Origin: Strigamia acuminata
Lineage: Eukaryota; Arthropoda; Chilopoda; Geophilomorpha; Linotaeniidae
Length of the DNA stretch: 60,000 nucleotides
Assembly: GCA_949358305.1 (NCBI GenBank)
Contig: OX442320.1
Coordinates: 11,984,259-12,044,258, forward strand
Direction: 5' to 3'
The position numbers and the translations under genes are program-made. The notes under the pieces are model-generated. The model was not told the DNA's origin. It saw nothing but the letters and a program-made list of their open reading frames with translations, and made no database searches. Of this stretch, positions 14,801 to 27,941 are shown one piece after another. How positions within the stretch are numbered: the stretch's first letter is position 1; each line of letters begins with the position of its first letter.

Positions 14801-17800
14801 CACAAGGTTGACGTCGAGGTGCATTTCCTCGAGGTTTGCGAGCGCGCCAAAGGTGTCCGGCGGGATGTCTAGGAGGTGGTTGCGACTGAGGTCGAGGAAG
14901 GTGAGCTTGGTCAAGTGGCGGAGCGAGTCCGGCCGGATGGAGCGGATGCGGTTGGACGAGAGCAGGAGAAGAGTGAGGTTGGTCGTGTTGGTCGTGGCGA
15001 GCGTGGGCATTTGCGTGAGCAGGTTGTTGGACAGGTCGAGCAGTTGAAGCGAGTCGAGGCCGGCGAGCGAGTGGTCGTTGAGATCGGACATGTGGTTGTT
15101 GGACATGAGGAGCGTTTCCAGCTGGTTTAGGCCGACGAAGGCGCTCTGGTTGACGCTCGAGATGAAGTTGCTGCTCAGGTTGAGCACGTTGAGGTTGTGC
15201 AGTCTTTCGAACGATCCGGTGGGAATGAAAGCTGAAAGTCAAGACCAGTTAATAAAATACCTAGTGAACAGATTTGAAACTCACTTATTCGGTTTCCTTG
15301 AAGATTGAGTTCCTGCAGCGACGACAGCGAGCGTAAACTGGTCGTTGGCACATTTTGCAGTTGATTGTTTTCCAAGTTAAGTTGCTGTGAAAGGATGAAT
15401 GAATGAGCATAAAATGTTTAATTTGTATGTATAGGGGAGATGGGGGCCGTAGGGACAAGACTTATAACTAGCTACAGTTGAGTTCTAGAAAGTGCGTATT
15501 AACAACACCAGCTGACTTAGCCAAACATTCATCCTGGATGATGTTATTTATTAATTACAAATGGTGAGTCAATTGTTTTAACTAGAAAGTTGTTTTCTTG
15601 CATCAAAAGTAAATTTTGCCTTTTCACTTAGTAAGGTAATAATATAAACATCTGATTAATATAAACCAAAAGGCGTGATCTGATGTTGTTTTTCAAACAC
15701 ACAACAACAACAACAACAACAACAACGGGTACATTTGGACTGCATTTTGTGTAATCTGATACTGACTTTTTGTTATGGGGATGGTTTTAATGCTAAATTC
15801 ATATTTTGCATCAGAAAGATGCTGCAGGCTTTACTTTTTGGTCTCAACAAAAAATAGTGCAAAGTGACAGTAGTGGTGCTAAACTTTTGGCCACCACTGT
15901 TTGTTAAGTTTGAATTTTTTTATTGTTGTGTTTGTAAGTCGCAATTTCACTAGTCCTGCGTGTCTAGCTTTAGTCAATTAATTACTTTTTATTGTTGTCA
16001 CAATGTGCTGCCATGACTGGTTTACAGTTTGGTAGAATATAGAGTAAGTACTCATAGTCTTGTAAAACTTTGAAGGGCAAAAAAGGGTCGCGAATGGAAA
16101 AAGATTTAGGCATCCAAATTTGGGTTAGGCCTGTAATGTCGACTTACATGCAACATTTTGTTTCCTTGGAAAATGTTGTCTTCGAGCCCTTTGATTTGGT
16201 TTTGTGCCAAGTCGAGGAAGCGCAGTCGCTTGAGTCGGCTCAGCTCGTTGGTGGAGAAGATGGGATTGAGCTGGTCCCCCAGCAGGTTGTGGTCCAGCCG
16301 GAGGTCCAGCAGGGTGTCCTCGAGGCCCTCGAACACCTTCTCGGTGAGGCGCAGCAGGTGGTTTTGCGAAAAGTCCAAAATCTGCAACGGCACTTGGCTG
16401 GCGGTGAAGAGCTGCGTGCCCAGACTCTGGTAGCCGACGCGCTTCTGCGAGAAGGACACGAGCGGCAAGCGGAACGGCAGCACGGGCACTTCGCCGCGGA
16501 AAACCACGTCGTCGCAATTGACGTGCAACGACACGTTGGACTCGACGAGGCATTGGCACGGGAAGTCGGACGTGTTGAAGAGAACCGCGCACGAGATCGA
16601 CGCTCGCGCCGGCGCGAGGAGGAGCACGAGCAACGCGACGCCCAGCAGCATTTCGAGACGGACTTTCAAGAAAGAAAGAAAGAGGGACTTAATGACCACT
16701 TGTTCGTTTCTGTCTTTGTCGTTTCCGATACGCATTCACCCGAAAGTTAACGTTATTATCTATCGTAATGGACGATGTGCCCGTTAGATAGCGATGCACT
16801 TGAAGATACCATTCATTTCATTCGTAACTGGGACTGAATTAATCGGGCAGATGCTATCGGATCGGACACTTTTTATGTGAGAATGGAGATGCAAATGCGT
16901 GGGTTGGAGAAAGTGTTTTAAGTGGCGCCATTAGGGGTAGATGGTTGACCCCGGCAGGTGAATAGACGCCCTTTTAGCCCGTGCTGGCCTAACAAGTAAC
17001 AACGCTCGATCGCTGTTTTTGACGTGAATAATGCGCCGATCCAGGCAACAGAAATGTACGTAATACATAAATCAATTTTTTCCCCGTTAGTTGTTAGGTT
17101 TTTTGAAAAATTCTTTTTGATTTGAGACTGACGGAAGTGAGTTTTTGGTTAGTTTTACCTGTCTCTCTCTCTCTGTTATGATTTGTGTTGTTTGTTGATC
17201 GCAATTGGTATATTTGATCGGTGCGCCGGTGTTGTGTTTGTTGGCTGGCCTCAAAGTTGTTTGAATTCAAGGTCGAAAATTCGCATTCCTTGCCCCAGGG
17301 GTAGAAAACAGTTCTTGAACTGGTGACGTCACGGTATTTTGTAAAAGTGGGGGAGACGAGACAAAGAAAGGGAAAAGTGATGGGAAGAAATGAAGGAAAG
17401 GACGGAAGGAACAATAAAACACAATGGGAGAAGAAAAGTGAAATTTTTCATGGTCATTGAGCGAATATTAAACTTAATGTTAATCGCTTCCTCCGATTGT
17501 CTCGTGTTTTCTCACGAAATTTCACTACCGACGAATGTCGTCCGTGTAAACTGTAATTTGCGCTTTCTTTCGGTGTTTCGGTGTTTGGCCGGTTTCGCGT
17601 CGCTAAAGATCTAGTTCTCCACTTAATTGCTCGCAACTCCGACTCACACTTTGACGCAATTTTTTATTTCTTCTTTTTCTTCAGGTGGACACTTTGATCG
17701 TTTTTTCGAACGAGGACTGGAAGCAAGAAGAGGCGGTGAAATTTGTGAAGAAGTACAGAGTTGCGCTGAATGAGAAACTTCTGTACGTGTTTGTGGATTT

Positions 17801-20800
17801 TAATTCGTACAAGTCGAAAACCGAGTTTGGTTCCACAATTGGGCATCCGAACAACATTTATTTGTCCGGGTTCAGCGACCAATTGCTCAGGTTGAGGAAA
17901 TGTGCAACGAAGAAATGTGAATTTTTAATTAATTTGTTGCTTTTTTTGTTGTTGGAATTACTTAGGTATGTCGCCGAGAGAGGGAGCAGTCAACAGTTGA
18001 GAGACATTAATCAAATTGATGTCAAGTACAAGTTGAAAGGCAACCAAGCGTTGAGGAAAGCAAACAAAGATTTGCTTTCAACGCCTTTCATCTCAGTTCC
18101 CAAGTAAATATAAAAAAAATAATAATAATTTTTAATTTTTTTAAAATTTTTTTTAAAATTTTTTTTTTATTTGATCAGATGGAGAACTGCGCGCGTTTTC
18201 GTTTCTTCAACTTTTCGAGACATGCACGGCGAACGAGACTTGTTACTGCGCTCGGTGTTCCCTCAACTGAGAGCGCGCGCTCTGGATCTGTGCGTGGACG
18301 TGCACGACATCGACCTGCGATGGGGGATCACGGAACAGGAAGCTGAAGACAACAAGTGATTATTTATTGGATGACATTTTGTGTTGGTTTTCCGTTTGTT
18401 GACATTTTTTTTCATTAGGATGGTCGAGATCTGTTTGACGGAAGCGGCCGAGTGCGATTTATTCGTGGGTCTGTTGGGCTCTCGCTACGGAAGCATCGTT
18501 ACTCCGGAGCAAATACCGGAATCGGAACGTTTCGATCGGGTTCGGGAGTATCCGGCTGGCTCTTCTATTACGGAATTGGAGTTTGAAGTTGGCCTCTTGG
18601 GTCGAAGCAATTTCGCGGCGCAAAGGGCCGTCGTGTGCATCAGGGATAATGCGTTTATTGAGTATGGAGCAACTTTTCAACTTTTGCAATTTTTCATTCA
18701 GTTTTGTTTGTTTGTTTTTTTTTTCGTTCAAATTTTAATTGGATTTTAAATTGTATTTTTTTGTTACAGCCGCGTTCCTGACGAATATCTGAATGAGTTT
18801 TTAGCCGAAAGCCACGCGGATCGAATGAGGTTGGAGAAATTAAAAAGCAGAGTGAGATCAGCACATTTTCCACTTATTGATAAGTGAGAGTTGAATATGA
18901 GTGTGGAAACTGAAAAGGGATTTTTTGTAATTTTTTAAATCTTTTTTTATTTAATTTTATTTAGTTATGCGTGCGAATGGAATGGCGACGTTAATGGCGT
19001 GGCTGCAGTTTCCGGTTTGGATGATTTAGGAACAGCAATTGTCAATTGTTTGTGGTCGGGTTTGGAAGCTCTGTATTCTGGCGACGACGTAGGCATTTTG
19101 CTCGGTGATCATTTTGGTTTTTAATTAATTTGCTTTTTTATTTTGTAGGTGGAATCGGGTAATTCGGTGCACGAGAATTTTGCGGCGCAACGCTCGGCGA
19201 GTTTTAGTGGACGAAACGGCGTTTTGACTCAATGTTTGACCGCCGTGAAGAGTTGCACGGAGTTGATCGTTGTGAATGGCAAAAGCGGAAGTGGAAAAAC
19301 ATCTTTCATGGTAGTTTGTGTTGTAGTTTGAATGTGAACCGCGATTCAATTTGCTTGTTTTTAGAGCAAACTTTGCGTGGAGTTAATGCAGAACGCACAA
19401 AATGTGGTGATTCCTTATTTCGCCGACGCGGTGTCGGGAGAAGAAAGCACGGACCAAATAATTGAATATTTTTGCAACAAACTCGCTCTGAGCATGAAAA
19501 GCGGAATGCAAGATGGGGATTGCAACACGAAGGAAATTCACGAAATGTTGGACACCGCGGTCGAATACACCGCACGATTTGTCTTGCTCGTAGATGGCGT
19601 CGAAGAAGTTGCGTGGATCCCCAACCCGGTTCCTCCGAACGTGCAATTTGTTTGCACTTTGACCGATAGCTCGGTGCTGATGAGGCGTATGAGCGGAAGA
19701 GAGTTTCTTCGCGTCCCGTTGTCGCCGTTGATTCTTAAGGAGAGAGCGCAGGTTTTTTCTTTTTAATTAATGAAATATTTCGATTTTATTTATTTATTTA
19801 TTTATTTTTAATTTAGTTGGTGCGTGCGAATTTATTGCCGCATAGGAAAAAACTGTCGGAATCATTTCTCGACAACCAACTCAATGAACTTATTATGAAG
19901 CGCGAAGCTTACAGTCCGTTGTTTTTAACATTTGCTTGTCATCAAATGCGTTTGTTTTTGGTTTTTGAAAACGTAAGAATTGTTTTGATTTTAATGGGGT
20001 TTTTTTTTAAAAAAAAAAATTTTTTTTTATTTTTTTTATTTTTAGATGAGTGAAAATCTGAAGAAGATGCCGAACACTGTTTCGGGTTTATGGAGAGAAA
20101 TTCTGGTGCAACTGGAGCGGTTTAACGGTTCGGTTTTGGTTTTGACGGCCTTCAAGTTGCTGCTGATGTCGAAAGATGGTTATTTGTTTAAATCGATTTT
20201 AATTTTCTCGTTTTGTTGAATTTGTTGAATTTGTCGAATTGCAGGTTTGTCGGAGGAGGAGTTGTACGGAATGTTGAATTTGTGGATGTGTTCGCGCAAG
20301 TCGAGCGAACCCGATTTGGTGGAAATGTGCCGACTAGGAAAACGTAAACTTCTTTCGCCGTCTCACTTTGCGCAGTTCTACCAAAGCGTTAAAGTTTTCT
20401 TCAACTTACCTTCCAACTCGCGGTATAATAATGCCGTCTAATTTATTAGAATAATTTATTTTGTATTTTGTTTTTAGCGATAATGCGTTGAAAATGTCGC
20501 ACCAGGAACTCGTTTCTGTCGTCTCGAATTACTGCAAGTCGTTGGCAAACGATTTAATGTTGAACAAATGCATGGCGGTCTATTATTTGCAACAAATTGA
20601 TCCGATGGAAGATGAAAATTGGGTGGGGAGGAACCCAAAAGCATTCGAGCGCGTCATTTCTCGACTCGTTTCGTCCGGGAACTTGGAAAAGGCTGCGACG
20701 ATGATGACCGACCTCAAGTTTCTGTTTGCAAAATCAAATGTCGGTTTGTGTCAATCGATTCTCGAAGATTTCGCTCTGATCCAAAGAGAAATTGGAGCCG

Positions 20801-23800
20801 ATGCTCGATTGGATCGTTGGAAATTCAAAGTGGACGCCTATCAACGGTTTTGTAATCGACACCGACGTGCTTTGAGCGAAGCGCCGTCGAGAATTTTCCA
20901 ACTCGCGACGAACGAAAGGCAAGATTCGATCGTGTCGTCGGATGCGGCTCGACTCGAGAACCTTCCACGAATGATCGAGTGGTTGAACAAATTGGACCAA
21001 GAAGATCATTGTACGGCCGTGTTCACCTTACCCCAAGTAATGGCTCGTTTGTATCCAATTATTATCGATTTTTTTGTGATTTTCTAACGATTTTAGGACG
21101 TGAATTGCGTTAGCAGTTTTGGTTGCATCGCTGCAGCCGGGCTCGTTGACGGTTCCATCCAATTAATCGATTTGACAACGTCGAAGGTGAGCTTTACATT
21201 TTTGATGATTAAAATTTGAATTTTTGACGTTGGTTGGATTTTTATTTAGATCGTTCGTAAAATTAAGACACATTGTGCGGGAATAACGTGCATCGGCTTC
21301 GTCGATGCGAATTTGCTGATGTGCGCGTCAGAGTCGTTTCTGAACTCGTGGGACGTGAACTCGGGCAACGGCGTGACCACGTTCGAAGGTCACGGGCGCA
21401 GAGTGGCCGCTTTCGTCGTCATCGATCGGAGCACGATGGTTTCGGTCAGCTGGGATCGATCGATCAAAACCTGGGACGTGAAAACCGGAAGGAATTTGTC
21501 CACTCGATACGAAAAGTAAAAGAAAAGTAATTGAAGGAATAAATTGTAATTTGTGGTTTGTTTCAGGAGTCCTATTAATTGCTGCGTGAAGCACCCGGTT
21601 CGAAATGACGTGGCGATCGGACTGTGGGACGGAAGCGTGAGGATTTGGAACTTGATTACGCTCAAGAGAATCGCCATTTTGCACGGACACAAAACGTCCG
21701 TGACTTCGATTTCGCTGTCGGCGTGTGGAAAATATCTGGCGTCGTCGTCGTTGGACGGTCGCATCGTCATTTGGTCCAGTCGGCACGGTTTTAAGGTATA
21801 GATATCGAGATAAATATCAAACTGAAGTTGAAATTGATTTTGTTTGTATGTTTTATTTTAGTTGGCGAATTTTCGAGCGTCTAATATGAGAATTAACGAG
21901 ATAGCTTTTAATGGGAAGAATTTGTGGAGCGTGGGTGATGATTGTGCCGTGAAGGTGTGGTCTTCGTTGCTAAGCGACACGCATCAAGTGTCGTGTTCGT
22001 TGCCAAGCACGTCCAAAGTGTTGCACATTGCGTCAAATCCGTTTAACATACACGGTGTTGTTGTTGCGTACGAAGATTCGACGATAGTTTCGTTTGACGG
22101 TCAAACTGGAGACGTTTTCTTCTCCGTCCGCCCGTCGACGTCTCGCGTTTGTTGCGTTTATTTTTCTGAATGCGTGTACGTTGCGTATTTGAACGACGAC
22201 TTGCAGGTTTGTTTTTGCGATTTTTGCTGTAATTTCTCGGGTAATTGTCGTTGATTTTCGTGCGCAGGTGCTCGATTCTGAGACGGGAGCAATTGTAGAG
22301 AGTTTTAGCGAGCGGGCACACGCCGTAAGCGCCGTTTGTCGCACCGGAAATGGTGCGCTCATATTCGGCTGTGCGGATGGAACTTACAGCGAGGGTAAGC
22401 ACGACGACGAAACGCGATTTAAGGCTCACGACAATGTGATAACGTGCGTTGCTGCGCATCCGGACAATTATCAGATGTTCGCGACCGTGAGTCGCGATAA
22501 GAGCTTGAAAGTGTGGCGCTCGAAGAACCGGCTGGTCGCCCGAGTCGACGACTGTCACGCGGATTGGATCAATCACTGCGTTTGGACGGTGCAGAACGCC
22601 AGCGAGTTATTAATCACCGCATCTAACGATAATTCCGTCAAGTTGTGGAGTTTTCGGCAGGATTCGTTAACTCTGCTGCTCGTGTTGGGACATACGACTG
22701 GTCCCGCCATTTTTGTCGATGTTTGGGTAGTTTTTGACAAGTTTTTCATTTTTCTTTTAAATTTAAATTTTTTGTTTTAGGAAAATTGTGTCGTTTGCGG
22801 CGCTTCGGATGGAAACATGAAAATGTTTACGTTGAAAGGTTCCGAAGTGTTGTCCGTCGAAGGTGAAGCGACGACGCAGTTTGTTTCGTGTTTTCAAACC
22901 AATACGAGACAAATAACGGGTGAATTTGAAATGGTTTTAATATTGTTGATGCAGGTGTTGATGGGATGTTTCGCTTTTAGATTGGTACGACGAAGTGGTG
23001 GATTTTGAGAAGGAGGAAGACGAGGAGACGACCGAGAGAGACAAATCGTGGCCGAGCGGATCGTTGATGTCGATCTCGAACGGATTGCTTAAAAAGACAA
23101 AGTTATTCGGGGTAAAGTTGTAAATGAAGTTGAAATGTAGCGCTCTTTGACGTTCTATTTGATTGCAGTGTAATAAAGTGGCCATTTTGAGCGGTCACGC
23201 CGGTTTCGTTCAAACCGTGTCCGTTTTGGCGGACGAAACGGTGGTGACGGGCTCGGTCGACCAAACTCTAATGACGTGGAATGTGAATGGACGAACAGAC
23301 TCTGGGTGCGAGGAAAACAGAAGCGAAATCTGTTCGATTGCGTGGGATCAGGACGAAAGGTTGATGATTTCGTGCTGCAGGTTGGTCGTTTCGTTGCTTG
23401 GCTTTTATTTATTTATTTATTTTTTTTTTTTTTAAATTTAGAGACGGGTCGGTTTCGTTTTGGAGGAACGAAAACGTCGGCGATAAAATGATTCAGTTTT
23501 CTAGTTTGAAAGTAATTTTGCTTTTCTTTTTTCTTTCAACTCATAAATTGTGTTTATTGTCAGTTAAATAGCGAATGCGTGAGTGGGATTCACTTGATTC
23601 GTAAGGACAAATTTATCGCAGTTTGCGACGACGGTTTCGTGATTTTATGTGAATTTGGCGAGAATTTTAGCAAATTGAGCGACACGAGGAAATTGGAGCG
23701 GACAATTTCGTGCTCGGCTTATTGCGACATAAATGACGCTCTTGCTTTGGCTAGTATGGACGGTCGTGTGTGCATCAATAGCGTTAAAACGGGCAAAATG

Positions 23801-24563
23801 ATGGAAGAACTCGACCAGTATGTATTTTAATGTGTTTAATGTATTTTAATGCGGCAAAATGAGTTTTTGGTTTTGTTTGCGCAGGTTAGAATTGGATTGG
23901 GTGGTCGACATGAAATTCAAAGTGGAACAACTCTACATGCTCACAGCTTCGGGAAGACTGTTCTTTTTTCACGCGCACACGAATGAAAATTCGGTATTAT
24001 TAGTTGGAACGTTAGATTAAATGTTTAATTAAATGTTTAATTGTTTAATTCGCAGTATGATACGCCGAAAGCAGAAGTCGAGTTGGATGAGGGCGTGATT
24101 CCACTCTGCTTCTCTTTAGGGTGCAATTTCGGTTTTATTGGCCTTTCCGATGGAGTTGTCGTGCGAACTGAGGCGGTCGAAGATGAGTGTGACGATCGAG
24201 TAAAGTGTAAATGTTTACTAATGAGAGCGCCGTTAAATTGGAATTTTTCTATTTTCTTTAGATTCATGTTGGCGGAGTCAAGTTTTGCATAATCGATGAA
24301 AGCAAACGGGTTTTGATAACTGCTTCGAACGATCGCACGGTTAAAGTGTTCAACATGTTTAAATACGGAGATACTTCGCAGGTAATCGATAAGGTAATCG
24401 ATAATTGTTTGTTCAATTGTTGATGCGATGCGTTTTTTAGGCGGCGCAGTTTGAGTGTTCGGCACCGGTCTGCGCATTGAGTTTGTCGCCGATCAACAAT
24501 TTGATCGTTTGCGGCGATTTCCACGGAAAAATTTATTTTTTAAGATTGTTACAAGCAACCTAA
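8899..24563 (+). CDS. TEP1: Telomerase protein component 1 (TEP1)
   Basis: Large RNA-binding protein of the telomerase and vault ribonucleoproteins. Domain order matches the vertebrate protein throughout. N-terminal repeats sit in exons 1-2. TROVE runs from about 9.8 to 11.2 kb ([34 protein letters not shown]). A vWA-like region lies at 11.2-18.1 kb, split by the large intron 11874-17684. DUF4062 ([20 protein letters not shown]) lies at 18.2-18.7 kb. NACHT shows a P-loop GKSGSGKTS and Walker B FVLLVDG. WD40 repeats run from about 21.1 kb to the TAA at 24561-24563. I estimate roughly 2,500 codons, close to the human length. The start ATG at 8899 is the first in frame before the repeats. All other introns are short; one has a (GA)n run near 10875. 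The big intron holds an antisense receptor gene. Convergent with RacGAP1, 208 bp apart. Confidence 0.93.
8980..9246 (+). repeat. Tandemly duplicated TEP1 N-terminal repeat exon
   Basis: The end of exon 1 (to 9086) and all of exon 2 (9145-9246, 102 nt) encode near-identical ~34-residue units ([26 protein letters not shown]). The following introns also resemble each other (TTTAAACGCCC in both). Each unit starts and ends in phase 2, so copies can be added without breaking the frame. Confidence 0.75.
11936..16651 (-). CDS. Transmembrane leucine-rich-repeat receptor, chaoptin/artichoke-like, nested in TEP1 intron
   Basis: A predicted type I cell-surface protein of about 1,300 residues. The start ATG (16651-16649) gives a signal peptide, [18 protein letters not shown], followed by a cysteine-bearing N-flank. 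Roughly forty LRRs of 23-25 residues follow (for example [14 protein letters not shown]). A cysteine C-flank ([11 protein letters not shown]), a Thr/Pro-rich stalk, one membrane span ([20 protein letters not shown]) and a ~70-residue tail ending YPESEYGHR complete it. No TIR domain, so it is not a Toll. Exons: 16651 to about 16148, about 15373-15287, and one 3.3-kb exon to 11936. The intron between exons 1 and 2 holds a (CAA)n run near 15700 and nothing else seen. The large exon is GC-rich, unlike its surroundings, and lies wholly antisense within the 5.8-kb TEP1 intron. Adhesion or ligand-recognition role is inferred. Confidence 0.88.
16652..17684. other. Upstream region of LRR gene, within TEP1 intron
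   Basis: Noncoding. It should hold the promoter of the antisense LRR gene and ends with the TEP1 acceptor TTTTTCTTCAG at 17684. It contains TGACGTCA at 17324-17331 and a (TC)n run near 17160. The open frames present show no family resemblance. Confidence 0.5.
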
Positions 24564-24771
24564 GATTTATTTATTTCACAATGAGTAACTAAGTGTGTAT
24601 AGCTATTGATAATTATTTCTCATTTGGTGTCTAAAATAACACTTTTACCACCGCATAATTAAATTGTATTTTATTTACTCACCGTAAAATTAATTAACAC
24701 GCAAATTCTACACATCGATAATTATAAAATATTTTTTGTTAAAGATTAGTTTAAAAGGGTTGATTGTCGAA

Positions 24772-27459
24772 CTACTGAAGCATTGGTGAGGCGAAAAACT
24801 GTTGCGGGCGTTTATAGAAACGACTTTTGCCACTTCCCTCCCTAAAAAGGTAAAAAAGAAATAACTAACTAATCCGCATTTGTTTCGGGCAAACGGAAGT
24901 TACCTCGGTCCTAGAGTGGCGTGACCCAGGAGTTTCTTGGCTCGAAGGGTCAACGATGACGAGGATGCGGTCTGGGTCGGGGTGCAGGGGCCGAGCGCGC
25001 TTCGTGGCGCCGAGCGGGGCTGCGGCGTTTGAGGCGTGGACGGCGCGCTGGGTGTTCGCGGCTCCGTGGAAATGTTGATGAATTCGGCCCAATAATCCTG
25101 CGCAATCTTCAATAGTCGGTGTATGACTTGCGCCTGTTGTTTGGTCTCCCTGAGCATGAGCGCGGGTTCGGGTTCCGACGACGAATAGCCGACGATCGTC
25201 GGTCCGAAAACGCGCGCCAAGTTGGACGTGGGCATTTTGCATTCGGGCGTTCTCGATATCCTGACGAGAGAAATGTAGAAATGGTGGCATGAGAAATTGA
25301 CGAGAGAGATTTGAATTTTCGGTTTACAATTGTAAGTGCATGATGACGTAGGATAAAGTGTCGCGGTTGGTGCACGGCAATTTATCGATGAGTGACTTGA
25401 GGACTCGAAAACTGTGATTTTCATCCGTGATTTCTGAAAATGGAATTAATTTTACGCTAAATGCTCGATTTGTTCAATTTTTTTGCGGCTTTTTACCGGC
25501 AGCTTCGACGAAATCGTGCCACAATTCATAGGTGAGTAACGGCTCCTTCAGGGACCTCAAGAAATCCTTTATACACCCGCAAACTGCATGAATGTCGGCT
25601 CTAGACTGAAAAATATTTTAATTTTAATTTTTTAAAGGATTTTTAGGATTTATTTTACTAGTTTTGGCATTCCTTTGCCACTTAGGAATTTTTCTTTCAA
25701 ATCTTTGACTTCCTTTTCGGATCCGGGCACTCTGTAGAGTCCGGTTTCTTTGAGTCCCCGCGCTTCGATTTCGATGATGCAATGCAAAACCAAGGGCGGA
25801 ATGAAGGGCGCGAGTTTGGGAGCGAAATCGCCGATGACGCAGCCGACTAACCCCTTGGCTCCAGGGGTGCCCGACACGGGCGTGCACGGGCTCTGAGTTC
25901 GATCTCTGCAGTCGACGTGACAAGTCATGCGACATTCTGGGAAAATGAAAATTGAAAATTACAAATGAAGCGTGCAATCCGAGAGAAGCTTTAATGTTTG
26001 AAATTACCTTTGCATTTGAGAGCCAATTTGCCGAATCTGACGCGTTTGTCGCACTGGCGAATGGATAAACGGATAAATGGTACGTGAAGGTTGGATTAAC
26101 GTTGAAATACTCACCGACATACATTTCTCCGGTTTGATGATGGTTTTAGAAACGAAATCGTGAGCACGAGTGGTTACCATGTCGATAGAACGACGCGATT
26201 TCTTCTGCCTGAAAATAAATAAATAAATAAATATTGGTGAATTGGAATTTGAAATTAAAATTGGACGTTGGTCGATTCCTTACAGGAATAGAACGTGCTT
26301 GGGCGCACGACGTGGGGCTTCGGCCTCAGATTCGTCCAAATCGTCCAATTCGTCTCCTTCTAGAAGAAAAATTATTACTCGCTCCGTATTTATGTTTTTT
26401 TAATTAATTTGAAAATTCGTGCCTGATCTGATCGGTTCTCGGAACGAAAATTCGGGCGTTTGAGTCGACTGCGCCGGCTCGCTGAAACTGCGTCGATTTT
26501 TGGCCGGGACCGTCTCGATTGTTGACGAAGCCGTGATGGGTCCGCCTCCGCCGTGCGGAACGGTGATGGTGGTCGTGGCTATTATCGAATCGTTCATGTC
26601 GCCCACGGCGTCCATTTCCTGGAAAATAATGGAGATGTTTGCATGGTTTGTTCGATTCATTTCGGTTTGGTTTACGTTGGTTTTGGCTTTTTTCGGCGGT
26701 GTGTCGTCGGATAATGGCGGAGCGCTCGGTCTTCCTTCGCGTTTGGTGCGTCTGCGAGTCCGCGCGTTGGGCGCGTCGAGATCTTCTTCGGTTAAATCGA
26801 AATCAGAAGGCGAGAGAATGGACCCGGCAGACTCATCGATCACTGTTAAGCTGCGAATAATTACATTAAATTCCAAATTCCAAATTCCAAATTATTATAA
26901 TTATTATTATTGTTTTTTTTTACTTTTTGGGTGAACTTTCGGGTCTGCGGTTCAGAATGACCGTCGAGTTGAGAAAGGCCAATTTCTCTCTCGTTTGGTC
27001 GTTGACAACGTTTCCATCGAGAATAATCTCTTTGATCAAACAAAGTTGCCTTTCCTGGACGAAAATTGACGTTTAGGATTAGATTTTTAGTTTTAAATTG
27101 AATTTTGTTACCAATGCGTCTCGTTCGTGTTCGGCTTTCTTCCTTTTATCCATTTCCTGCGAGAACATTCGCCGGCAATATTCCAGCTTGGTTTCCACCG
27201 CATTTTTCTCGGCTCTTTGCTTGTTGAGTAAGGAAATCATGCGCTCCAATTCCAACTCGGAACGCAGCCAGCATTTGCGACAATCTTCTTGGTTGACGGC
27301 CAACTTCAAGAGCTCTAGAAATTATTCAAAGTTGAATAGAAACGTACAATTTATGAGATACTAAATGATACCGGCGTCCGAATTATCCGTTAAGACCGAC
27401 GAAAGGCGGCACAAATCGTCGAATTGGGCGACTAGCGACATTTTGACGTCTCCGCTCAT
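24772..27459 (-). CDS. RACGAP1: Rac GTPase-activating protein 1 (centralspindlin subunit)
   Basis: Partner of kinesin MKLP1 in centralspindlin, which bundles the spindle midzone and triggers cytokinesis through Ect2/RhoA. The order is as in human: a short N-terminal helix (MSGDVKMSLVAQFDDL, ATG at 27459), a coiled coil (SELELERMISLLNKQRAEK), a linker with TVIDESAGSILS and TTITVPHGGGGP followed by STIETVP, a C1 zinc finger (HDFVSKTIIKPEKC through CHVDC), then RhoGAP with arginine finger GLYRVPG. The last exon (24772 to about 24850, after donor CCGAG|GTAACT at 24904) encodes FFASPMLQ, matching the human C-terminus FFASPMLK; without it the protein would stop early. A short intron interrupts the linker at about 26621-26678. 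The drosophilid counterpart is tumbleweed. Confidence 0.94.
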
Positions 27460-27941
27460 GGTGCCCGCGTTCAAAACACCCGCGCCAAATAAGAAGGTAT
27501 GGCGAGAGAGCGCTTGGATGACAGTGCGCCGATCGGTCGATGACGAAGGAAATGTTGGCGTCGGTTGCAGAAACGTTCTAGAAGTCGCAAATCACGGCGC
27601 GGTGAATATTTTTATAAATATTTGATGAATGGACGGAATTTCGGTTGAATATTTGATTGCGCTCGTTTCGCCCTCTGTCGGTAAGTGATGGAAGCTGCAT
27701 ACCGGAACCGGAAAACCGACGTCAATGGAAACGGATTTTTTGAGACGAGCATCGTGATTTAAAAACTTTATTTTTTCAGAACAAATAAATAAGTTGGAAA
27801 AAAATGTTTGAGTTTCTCGGTGGCTTTCGATGGTGGGCGGAGCTACGGAACGGGAAACCGATCGGGGAAGTTTGCTCGAAAGCAGGAATGACTAATGTGA
27901 AGAAAAAATACTCTTATCTACACTTTGCCGCGCCTTGAAAA
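27460..27941. promoter_or_regulatory. Shared upstream region, RacGAP1 / caspase A
   Basis: A 482-bp gap between divergent genes. Its right end (CTCTTATCTACACTTTG) is similar to the sequence before the CARD relic near 29639, so the duplication included promoter DNA. No core promoter motif is clear. Confidence 0.4.

Noticed and set aside
11930-14872. 980-codon open frame on the plus strand across the LRR gene
   Set aside because: It is the antisense shadow of the GC-rich LRR exon. Its translation is a low-complexity Val/Glu/Arg-rich string with no domain, and the complementary frame encodes perfect LRRs.
11775-15242. 1155-codon minus-strand frame overlapping the LRR exon
   Set aside because: A frame-shifted shadow rich in Arg, Pro, His and Gln; the other frame has the LRR consensus, membrane span and sensible stop.
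16070-16750. Plus-strand 226-codon frame opposite LRR exon 1
   Set aside because: Antisense shadow of the GC-rich signal peptide and LRR exon; no splice sites or family match.
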